A stretch of DNA of 6,167 nt from an uncultured Oscillospiraceae bacterium (GTDB lineage: Bacteria > Bacillota > Clostridia > Oscillospirales > Oscillospiraceae), in contig CAJUOA010000145.1 in NCBI GenBank assembly GCA_910587785.1, positions 1 to 6,167 of the forward strand. Reading direction: 5' to 3'. Shown here piece by piece: positions 1-5,189 of this stretch. Positions within the stretch are counted from its first letter, which is position 1. The number at the start of each line of letters is the position of its first letter. The notes below the pieces were generated by a model. It was not told where the DNA came from, did no database searches, and saw only the letters and a program-made list of their open reading frames with translations. The position numbers and the translations under genes were made by a program.

Positions 1-754
1 TTCATCTTGGACCACATTTTCTCAATTGGATTGAGATCGAGGCTATAGGGCGGGAGGTACAGCACTTTCATACCCTTTGCCTCCAGAATTTCCCGGACAG
101 CCTTTACATGGTGAGAACGCATATTGTCCATCACTACGATGTCACCCTGCCGAAGGGTCGGAAGTAAAGTCTCTTTCAAATGCTGGACAAAACGTTCTCC
201 GGTTGTTCCGTCCTGGTAAGTTGTAAATGCTTTCTCACCATCCAGGCGAATGGAAGAAAGAACGGTCGTTGTCTGCGGCGTATTCAAGGGGGCATGGTCC
301 ACTGCTCTTCGGGACGAGGGCGCCCGTCCATAAAGGCGGGTCAAATTGGTATTCACTCCGCTTTCGTCCAGAAATACCAAGTGTTCCACCATCTCAGGTT
401 TTATGGTTTCCTTCCATTCTCTGCGATTTTCCCGCACATCGAACACGGTCACGCTCACTTGCATAGAGTGATTTCTTTTTCAGCGTATAGCCCATTGCGG
501 CTATTGCCCGTTCCACTGTTGAATAGCTGGCAGAAAGATGCAGCTTCTCCCGTATTTCTTCTATTGTGATGTCCGGGCTCTCATCCATACAGTGCTGGAT
601 AGTTTCACAGAGCAACACTGCCGGTTTTCCGCTTCTGTTCCGCCAGCCGGTACACCGTCCACTTGCTCACCGAGTACGCCTTTGCGATCCCTTTCGCATC
701 ATGGGCCGCTTCATAGCCTTGTACCAGTAATTCTCGTGCTTCGTTGTGCAGCAT
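1..754 (-). pseudogene. IS630-family DDE transposase, frameshifted and cut by the window edge
   Basis: This transposase would cut and join the ends of its own IS. Translation from the ATG at 754, with an AGGAG ribosome binding site at 763-767, gives an N-terminal helix-turn-helix (AKAYSVSKWTVYRLAEQ). The frame then stops after about 50 residues, near 605. A second frame, open from about 618 to 397, carries the second helix-turn-helix (ITIEEIREKLHLSASYSTVE). The third, from about 440 to the window edge, has the DDE catalytic core: FLDESG, then VMDNMRSHH, then DLNPIEKMWSKM, so the D, D and E residues are all present. The first break appears to have lost part of the linker between the two DNA-binding modules. 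The second, at about 436-446, fits one extra base. About 250 residues are visible of a family that usually has about 340-370. It is not expected to make an active protein unless these are sequencing errors. The family call is firm. The exact lesions are inferred from the frames. Confidence 0.9.
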
Positions 755-820
755 AGTATCATCTCCTGATTCCGTTATACCACCTCTGTCAACCCTTGGC
801 GATTTTTTTGATGGTTGCTA
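1..820 (-). mobile_element. IS630-family insertion sequence, right part only
   Basis: The element is identified by its IS630-type transposase (1-754, minus strand). Its far end lies outside the window. The right boundary is placed at 818-820 because the next bases resume a flavodoxin reading frame at the conserved GYPNW motif, and IS630 elements insert at TA and duplicate it. Two adjacent TA dinucleotides (819-820 and 821-822) fit this, so the edge is uncertain by two bases. About 65 bases of non-coding terminal sequence separate the transposase start from the edge, including an A/T run (T-tract at 802-809 on the plus strand). The matching inverted repeat cannot be checked because the other end is missing. 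Confidence 0.85.
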
Positions 821-822
821 TA
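819..822. other. IS630 target site (TA) inside the flavodoxin gene
   Basis: The bases TATA join the AT-rich IS terminus to GGTTATCCCAACTGG, which encodes GYPNW of flavodoxin. In flavodoxins this motif normally follows a hydrophobic beta-strand. Here that strand is missing and is replaced by IS-derived sequence. IS630/Tc1-type elements target and duplicate TA, so either of the two TA steps is the probable duplicated target. The other copy would lie beyond the left edge of the window. Confidence 0.65.
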
Positions 823-1080
823 GGTTATCCCAACTGGTACTACGATATGCCCATGGCGGTGTACGCCTTTTTGGAGGAATATGACCTTTCCGGCAAGACG
901 ATCATCCCCTTTGTAACCAGCGGAGGAAGCGGATTTTCCAAATCAATATCGGAGATACAAAACCTCCAGCCGAATGCAGAGGTCTTGACGGAAGGGTACA
1001 AAGTTACTCATTCCAAGGTCGATGATGTAACCTTGGAAGATATAGAACAGTGGCTTGACAGCTTGGAAATAAGCGGCTAA
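821..1080 (+). pseudogene. Flavodoxin, C-terminal half left by IS insertion
   Basis: Flavodoxins are small soluble FMN proteins that shuttle single electrons. The surviving 85 or so residues run from GYPNWYYDMPMAVYAFLEEYD through GKTIIPFVTSGGSGFSKS, both typical of the family's FMN-contacting loops, to a C-terminal helix (LEDIEQWLDSL) and a TAA stop at 1078-1080. Missing are the first strand, the phosphate-binding loop (usually TGNT or similar) and the first part of the alpha/beta sheet, roughly 70-80 residues. The frame continues upstream into the IS end, where TTG 796 or ATG 811 could start translation, but neither has a visible ribosome binding site and the product would lack the FMN phosphate loop. 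The next gene, a DUF4405 membrane protein, begins 27 bases on, suggesting the two were once co-transcribed. Confidence 0.85.
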
Positions 1081-1097
1081 CCCTGCGGGCCAGGAAC

Positions 1098-1103
1098 AGG
1101 AGA
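1098..1103 (+). promoter_or_regulatory. Ribosome binding site that fixes the DUF4405 start
   Basis: AGGAGA lies four bases before GTG 1108. This GTG opens only a five-codon frame before a TGA. However, restoring one base in the run CAAAACAAATTTT (1111-1123) joins it directly to the long DUF4405 frame. The spacing favours GTG 1108 as the ancestral start over the TTG at 1122, which has no such site. Confidence 0.55.
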
Positions 1104-1107
1104 CACA

Positions 1108-1785
1108 GTGCAAAACAAATTTTGAAAATAGCGGTGGATGTGGCCATGACAATCGCCCTGCTGCTTCTCATGGCCCATGAGGCCTATGAGCTGATTGGAC
1201 AGACCGCCCATGAGTGGCTTGGAATCGGGACATTTACGCTGTTTGTCCTGCACCATATTCTGAACAGGCATTGGCATCGTGGCGTGTTCAAAGGCCGGTA
1301 TACCGCTATGCGCTGGATGCAGACCACGCTTGTGATCCTGATCTTGCTTACGATGTGCGGCTCTATGGTCAGCGGCATCCTGCTCTCCCGCTATGCGCTG
1401 CCCTTCCTGCCGCTCAACGGCGGCGGGGCCTTTGCGAGAAATATCCATATGCTGTCCGCCTATTGGGGATTCGTACTGATGAGCCTGCATCTCGGCTTCC
1501 ACTGGAGCATAGTGGTGGGGATGGCGAAAAAAATTGTAACAAAGCCGTTAATTTCCATAAATATACTCTCCGTTCTATTGCTCTGCTCATTGCCGGATAC
1601 GGTGTGTACGCTTTTTTAAGCGTGATATTGGCAGTTATTTGATTCTGGCGAATCAATTTGCGTTCTTCGACTTTAAAGAACCCTTCCTGTGGTTCCTGTT
1701 GGACTACATGGCGTGTATGGGGACTTTTATCAGCATCGGACATTACGGTTCAGCCTTGTTCAGAAATACGAAAAAGGCCAAAGAA
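1108..1785 (+). pseudogene. DUF4405-type histidine-rich membrane protein, broken by three frameshifts
   Basis: This is a polytopic membrane protein of the DUF4405 type, whose role is not established. Across three frames six hydrophobic segments can be followed: VAMTIALLLLMAHEAYELIG, WLGIGTFTLFVLHHILN, TTLVILILLTMCGSMVSGIL, MLSAYWGFVLMSLHLGFHW, LRSIALLIAGYGVYAFL and FLWFLLDYMACMGTFISIGH. Histidines sit in or next to most helices (AHE, AHEWLG, LHHILNRHWHR, NIHML, LHLGFHW, IGHY), a pattern reminiscent of heme-binding cytochrome b-like proteins. That is inference. The frame changes near 1112-1121, near 1550-1575 and near 1617-1619. Each fits loss of one base, the first and last in or beside homopolymer runs. 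The last repair reads AFLKRDIGSYLILANQF, continuous with the final helix. The end is approximate because the frame runs into an integrase remnant without a stop. An upstream flavodoxin remnant suggests a redox partner. Confidence 0.8.
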
Positions 1786-1866
1786 AATGGCGCCACACAA
1801 CTCCCTCATTTTTCCGTTCATAATCTACGGCACGCCTTTTGCACGAGGCGCTGTGAGGGAGAGTAA
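1786..1866 (+). pseudogene. Tyrosine recombinase (Tn916-type integrase) remnant carrying box II
   Basis: The last 22 or so residues of the frame ending at TAA 1864-1866 read LPHFSVHNLRHAFCTRRCE. This matches the box II region of Tn916-family integrases, in which H-x-x-R (here HNLR) supplies two catalytic residues. The rest of the catalytic domain is absent: box I arginine upstream, and the GH motif and nucleophilic tyrosine downstream. The fragment cannot be active. It is in the same frame as the tail of the DUF4405 protein (FRNTKKAKENGATQ), so a chimeric product is formally possible. The exact join lies somewhere in 1765-1800. It is probably a scar of a conjugative or integrative element that recombined away. 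The family match rests on a short motif but is distinctive. Confidence 0.75.
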
Positions 1867-1909
1867 CTCTGCCAAACGGCGAAATATCAGCAGCCATACC
1901 AAGTGCAAC

Positions 1910-1956
1910 AGGGAGTCTGTGTGACACTCCGGTGTTTCACAGACTCCCTATTTTTT
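1910..1956 (+). terminator. Rho-independent terminator after the integrase remnant
   Basis: AGGGAGTCTGTGTGACAC (1910-1927) pairs with GTGTTTCACAGACTCCCT (1932-1949) around a TCCG loop. The 18-bp stem has one T-T mismatch and one G-U pair, and is followed by ATTTTTT (1950-1956). The T-tract is only on the plus-strand exit, so it should end transcription coming from the integrase/DUF4405 side. On the minus strand the hairpin is followed by GTTGCACTT, a poor tract, so it is at best a weak terminator for the leftward degV-like gene that stops at 2001. Confidence 0.85.
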
Positions 1957-2000
1957 GCTGTTATGAAATTTTGATCTTACCCTCTCCGGCCTTTTTCCAC

Positions 2001-2831
2001 TCAATATGCGGCTACGACGCCCCCATTGTTGGCGTAGACAGTAGCGATGCCGCCGGTGGGGACGATGACGATCTCAGAAAAGCCGCACTTCTGCTCCACC
2101 AGCTCCCGGACATGCTCCACGCGCTCCTGGCAGTTGCAGTGGGCGAGGACCAGCCGCTTGCGGACGTGCCCGGGGTCGGCGGCTATATGAGAGACCATCT
2201 TCCCCAGGGTCTGCCGGATGGAGAGCCCCTGCCCCAGCTTCTCGATCTCCCCCTCCGGCGTGGCGCCCATGAGGAGCTTCACCCGCAGCGCCCCGGTCAC
2301 CAGGGACTGCATCCTGGTCAGGCGGCCGTTCTTGCGCAGATTATCCAGGGTCTCCAGCACGAAAAGGGTCTGCATCCGCTCCAGGTACGCCTCCACCTGG
2401 TCCACCACCTCCCGGAAGGGCGTCCCGGCCCCGGCCAGCTCCCGGATAAGGAGGGCCGCCTGGGTCTGCCCGGCGGTAGCGGAGCGGGAGTTGAAGACAT
2501 GGACCTGCCCCCTGCCCCCCTCCTCCCGGTAGATGGCGCAGGCCTGCATGGCGGCGTTGTAGGACCCGGAGAGCCGCCCGGAGAGGGTGACCACATAGTT
2601 GTCCCCGTCGCAGAAGTGCTGCAGATAGGCGGCAGGGGCGGGGCAGGAGGTCTTGGTCCCGCCGGGGGCGGCGCGCATCTTCTCCAACAGCACCGCCTGC
2701 CGGAGCTCCCCGTCATCAGCCATGGTCTCCGCGCCCACATGGATGCTCAGCGGCACCATGGTAAAGTGCGGGTCCCCCCGCAGGTCCGGCGTAGGGTCCG
2801 TACAGCTGTCACAGATCAAGCGATAACTCAT
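2001..2831 (-). CDS. DegV family protein (FakB-like fatty-acid-binding)
   Basis: DegV/FakB proteins bind a fatty acid in the cytosol and, in characterised cases, present it to the kinase FakA for phosphorylation. The 276-residue length is normal. Family landmarks in order are the N-terminal CDSCTD (residues 7-12), TSCPAPAAYL (61-70, the usual TSxPS-type loop), SGRLSGSYNAA (84-94), DNLRKNGRLTRMQSLVTGAL (163-182) and the C-terminal glycine-rich loop from PTGGIATVYANNGG (258-271). In many FakB proteins the C-terminal loop reads GTHxGPG with a histidine that contacts the lipid head group. Here a tyrosine (266) stands at that point, so this may be a paralogue with a different ligand or partner. 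The ATG at 2831 is supported by AGGTGG at 2840-2845 (8-base spacing) and a promoter at 2866-2894. No fakA gene is in view. It diverges from the M28 peptidase and appears monocistronic. Confidence 0.93.
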   Translation of the reverse strand: MSYRLICDSCTDPTPDLRGDPHFTMVPLSIHVGAETMADDGELRQAVLLEKMRAAPGGTKTSCPAPAAYLQHFCDGDNYVVTLSGRLSGSYNAAMQACAIYREEGGRGQVHVFNSRSATAGQTQAALLIRELAGAGTPFREVVDQVEAYLERMQTLFVLETLDNLRKNGRLTRMQSLVTGALRVKLLMGATPEGEIEKLGQGLSIRQTLGKMVSHIAADPGHVRKRLVLAHCNCQERVEHVRELVEQKCGFSEIVIVPTGGIATVYANNGGVVAAY

Positions 2832-2865
2832 TTAAAAAACCACCTAAACTAATATTCTACATTAG

Positions 2866-2894
2866 ATTATAGCGCGTAAAAGACGGGATGTCAA
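2866..2894 (-). promoter_or_regulatory. Near-perfect sigma-A promoter for the DegV gene
   Basis: Read on the minus strand, TTGACA (plus 2889-2894) and TATAAT (plus 2866-2871) are separated by exactly 17 bases. Both hexamers match the consensus at every position. The expected transcript starts near 2859, giving a leader of about 28 nt that contains the AGGTGG ribosome binding site. This suggests strong constitutive expression. No operator-like repeat overlaps it. Confidence 0.88.
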
Positions 2895-2942
2895 GGGGAG
2901 ACGGAGAAATCCTCGCGTATGCCCCCAAAAACAGGAATTTAA

Positions 2943-2969
2943 GTAGGGACGCACAATGTGCGCTCCTAC
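2943..2969. repeat. 27-nt near-palindrome between the divergent genes
   Basis: GTAGGGACGCACA (2943-2955), a central A, and TGTGCGCTCCTAC (2957-2969) form an inverted repeat with two mismatched positions. It has no following T-tract in either direction and lies outside both promoters, so a terminator or core operator is unlikely. The GTAGGG...CCTAC form resembles the palindromic intergenic units often seen many times over in GC-rich gut clostridial genomes. That comparison is from general knowledge and cannot be tested within one window. A partial echo (CTTCCTACGC) lies about 10 bases downstream. Confidence 0.6.
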
Positions 2970-3055
2970 GGGTGCCCTTCCTACGCAAACAATTACTCCC
3001 CACCCCCGGAATTTATAGCTTGGATAAAAATTTTGTCCTCAGCGAAAAGATTTTC

Positions 3056-3084
3056 TTGCAATATGCTGAAAAGGGGTCTATAAT
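3056..3084 (+). promoter_or_regulatory. Sigma-A promoter for the M28 peptidase
   Basis: TTGCAA (3056-3061) and a consensus TATAAT (3079-3084) are 17 bases apart. The predicted start near 3091 leaves a leader of about 34 nt containing AGGGAGG (3110-3116), eight bases before the ATG at 3125. The -35 matches consensus at five of six positions. It is clearly separate from the divergent DegV promoter, about 165 bases away. Confidence 0.85.
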
Positions 3085-3124
3085 AAGCCCTGGCAGACTA
3101 TAAAAAACTAGGGAGGATACACGT

Positions 3125-4429
3125 ATGTCTATCAACAAAGAACGCGCATGGGAGACCCTGAAGGCTCTCTCCTTCGAGCGCGTGACCGGTACCGAGGACG
3201 AGAAACGGGCCGCCGAGCTCCTCAAGTCCATCTGCGAGAAGGCGGGCGTCGAGGCTTGGCTGGAGCCCTATGAGATCGTCCAGACCTCCATCGACAAGGT
3301 GGAGCTGTCCGTTCTGGGCGAGAACGGAAAGACCTACAACGTCATCGGCGTTGGCGGGAGCGGCTCTACCCCCGACGAGGGCATCGTGGCCCCCTTTGTC
3401 TACATTGAGGACGCCAGCGACGCCACCCTGGGCTATGTTAAGGGTAAGATCGCCGTCACCAACGGCATGGTCAACGCCAAGACCTGCCGCCGCCTCAAGG
3501 AGCTGGGCGCACTGGCCTTTGTGAGCGTCCACGGCGGACTGTGGGACGACGAGCGCCTGGTCAAGGAGCCCCGGCCCAAGGATATGCGCGGCAAAAAGAG
3601 CCCCGAGTTCCCCGGTGTGAGTATGCGCATCGAGGACATGGAGGCCCTGGTCCGGGACCACAAGGGCAGTGAACTCCGCCTGGTCATCAAGACCGAGCGC
3701 CAGATGGTCACCGCCCACAACGTGGTCGCCGTCATCCCCGGCGCCCGGATGCCCGAGGAGGAGGTGGTCCTCACCGCCCACTATGACAGCGTCCGCTGGT
3801 CCTCCGGCGCCTGGGACAACGCCACCGGCAGTGTGGCCATTATGGAGATGTTCCACCACTACCTGGCCAACAAGCCCGACCGCACCGTCCGCTTCGTCTG
3901 GTGCGGCAGCGAGGAGATCGGCCTGAAGGGCTCCGAGAAGTACTGCGAGGCCCACAAGGACGACCTGAAGAAGATCATCTACAACGTCAACTTCGACATG
4001 CTGGGCAACACCCTGGGCCAGCGCTACTTCGCCTGCTCCGCCTGCGAGGAGGTCCTCCACGCTTTCCAGTTCTTCGCCAAGGTCAAGGGCATCGCCTTCA
4101 ACAGCAAGCTGGAGCTGGCCAGCAGTGATTCCACCAGCTTTGCCAAGGCCGGCGTGCCCTCCTCCACCATCGGCAAGGGCGCTCCCCGGGGCGGCGCGGA
4201 GATCCACAGCTACCACGACATGATCGAGCGGCTGGACCCCGACACCCTGTACCGTGATGTCAACTTCTCCCTGGAGTATGTGGACATGGTCGTCAACGCC
4301 GCCGTGAACCCCATCCCCAAGGAGCTGAGCAAGACCGTCAAGGAGAAGATCGACCAGGCCGCCAAGCGCATGGCCGAGATCGACGGCGAGGAGAAGAAGG
4401 ACGAGAAGAAGGACGAGGAGAAGAAGTAA
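3125..4429 (+). CDS. M28 family zinc metallopeptidase with PA-like insert
   Basis: This is a di-zinc aminopeptidase/carboxypeptidase-type enzyme of family M28. Over 434 residues the ligand set is readable: H219 (TAHYDS), D231 (WDNATG), the E263-E264 pair (SEEIG, catalytic base and ligand), D291 (NFDMLG) and H361 (EIHSYHD). Residues 1-75 form a lid or N-terminal part, and about 80-190 look like the PA-type domain that M28 enzymes often carry (GIVAPFVYIED, GYVKGKIAVTN, GALAFVSVHGG). There is no signal peptide or membrane helix, so the enzyme is probably cytosolic and acts on short peptides. This differs from the many secreted members. The last 40 or so residues turn into a helical, highly charged tail ending EEKKDEKKDEEKK, beyond the catalytic core. 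ATG 3125 is fixed by AGGGAGG at 3110-3116. Codons end mostly in C or G, unlike the left-hand region. Substrate is unknown. Confidence 0.93.
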   Translation: MSINKERAWETLKALSFERVTGTEDEKRAAELLKSICEKAGVEAWLEPYEIVQTSIDKVELSVLGENGKTYNVIGVGGSGSTPDEGIVAPFVYIEDASDATLGYVKGKIAVTNGMVNAKTCRRLKELGALAFVSVHGGLWDDERLVKEPRPKDMRGKKSPEFPGVSMRIEDMEALVRDHKGSELRLVIKTERQMVTAHNVVAVIPGARMPEEEVVLTAHYDSVRWSSGAWDNATGSVAIMEMFHHYLANKPDRTVRFVWCGSEEIGLKGSEKYCEAHKDDLKKIIYNVNFDMLGNTLGQRYFACSACEEVLHAFQFFAKVKGIAFNSKLELASSDSTSFAKAGVPSSTIGKGAPRGGAEIHSYHDMIERLDPDTLYRDVNFSLEYVDMVVNAAVNPIPKELSKTVKEKIDQAAKRMAEIDGEEKKDEKKDEEKK

Positions 4430-4453
4430 GTCCTCTCTCCGCTGACAAGAAGC

Positions 4454-4490
4454 GCTCCCCCTCTGGCAAATGCCAAAGGGGGAGCTTTCT
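4454..4490 (+). terminator. Hairpin terminator between convergent genes
   Basis: GCTCCCCCTCTGGCA (4454-4468) pairs with TGCCAAAGGGGGAGC (4471-4485) across an AA loop, with one C-A mismatch, and is followed by TTTCT. It lies 24 bases after the peptidase stop and 30 bases before the stop of the converging resolvase gene. On the minus strand the exit is GCTTCTT, which is weaker, so termination in that direction is only possible. Confidence 0.78.
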
Positions 4491-4515
4491 GCGAAGAGCA
4501 CCGGGTCACTTCGCC

Positions 4516-5115
4516 CTACAGGGCCGCCTCCTTCACCCGGCGCAGGAAGGTCTGGTAGGAGATGCCCAGCTCACTTGCGGCGGCCCGGGAGGAGATGGAC
4601 CCCTCCCTCCAGAGCTCCGCCAGGGGCTGGAACTCCGGCGGCAGGGGCAGGCGTTCCCGGCCAAAGCGGACCCCCCGCTCCCGGGCGGCGGCGATGCCCT
4701 CCGCCTGCCGCTGGCGGAGGTTCTCCCGCTCCGTCTGGGCCACGTAGCTGAGGAGCTGGAGCACGATGTCCGCAATGAGGGTGCCCATCAGGTCCCGGCC
4801 CTGCCGGGTGTCCAGCAGGGGCATGTCCAGCACCACGATAGCCGCCTCCCGCCCCTTGGTGATGGCCCCCCACTGCTCCAGGATCTCCGTATAGTTGCGG
4901 CCCAGGCGGTCGATGCTCTTGACCACCAGTACGTCCCCCGGCCGCAGGCGCTGGACCAGGCCCAGGTACAGCTCCCGCTGAAAGTCCTTCCCCGACTGCT
5001 TTTCAATGATGATGTTCTCCTCCGCCACGCCGAAGTCCCGCATGGCGATGAGCTGGCGCGCCTCGTTCTGCTCGTGGGTGGATACCCGCACGTAGCCGTA
5101 GGTGTTGTTCGTCAT
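4516..5115 (-). CDS. Small serine recombinase of the resolvase/invertase family
   Basis: Serine resolvases cut both DNA strands through a serine-phosphodiester intermediate and resolve or invert DNA at paired sites. The 199-residue protein has the catalytic N-terminus YGYVRVST (R10, S12), FQREL (R47), KSIDRLGRNY (D69, R70, R73), then the dimerisation helix E (about 127-148, QTERENLRQRQAEGIAAARE), and a C-terminal helix-turn-helix (about 174-195, SSRAAASELGISYQTFLRRV). Length and layout match Tn3-type resolvases and DNA invertases rather than large serine integrases. ATG 5115 is preferred over the in-frame GTG at 5133 because GGAAAGGGG lies just upstream of it and homologues begin near this point. 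No transposase, cointegrate partner or clear pair of crossover sites is visible beside it. The CPBP gene upstream on the same strand ends 74 bases before it with no obvious terminator, so read-through is possible. The start remains the weakest part of the call. Confidence 0.92.
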   Translation of the reverse strand: MTNNTYGYVRVSTHEQNEARQLIAMRDFGVAEENIIIEKQSGKDFQRELYLGLVQRLRPGDVLVVKSIDRLGRNYTEILEQWGAITKGREAAIVVLDMPLLDTRQGRDLMGTLIADIVLQLLSYVAQTERENLRQRQAEGIAAARERGVRFGRERLPLPPEFQPLAELWREGSISSRAAASELGISYQTFLRRVKEAAL

Positions 5116-5189
5116 AATCCGGCCCCTTTCCACAAAATCTGGTGTCTCTCATTGTACCGTTTTGCGGGAAAGGGGGGCGGACTGGAAAT

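Noticed and set aside
1077..1743. Minus-strand frames opposite the DUF4405 gene
   Set aside because: They show no family motifs, and the plus strand gives a continuous membrane protein once the one-base losses are restored.
1932..2852. 306-residue open frame on the plus strand opposite the DegV gene
   Set aside because: Its translation is Pro/Gly/His/Leu-rich low complexity, it begins within the terminator hairpin, and the opposite strand is a clear DegV protein.
2888..3103. 71-residue frame in the intergenic region
   Set aside because: It lacks a ribosome binding site, overlaps the -35 element of one promoter and the whole of the other, and contains the palindrome. It looks non-coding.
4454..4485. 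Hairpin considered as a resolvase crossover site
   Set aside because: It is a compact GC stem with a two-base loop followed by T residues between convergent stops, which is how a terminator looks.
3098..4501. 467-residue open frame on the minus strand opposite the M28 peptidase
   Set aside because: It is a by-product of GC-rich codon use. Its translation is repetitive Leu/Val/Gly/Asp/His without domains, whereas the plus strand has a full metal-ligand set, promoter and ribosome binding site.
5151..5156. TACAAT (minus strand) as a -10 box for the resolvase gene
   Set aside because: No acceptable -35 lies 16-18 bases upstream, where the sequence is a C-rich run. The promoter could not be supported.
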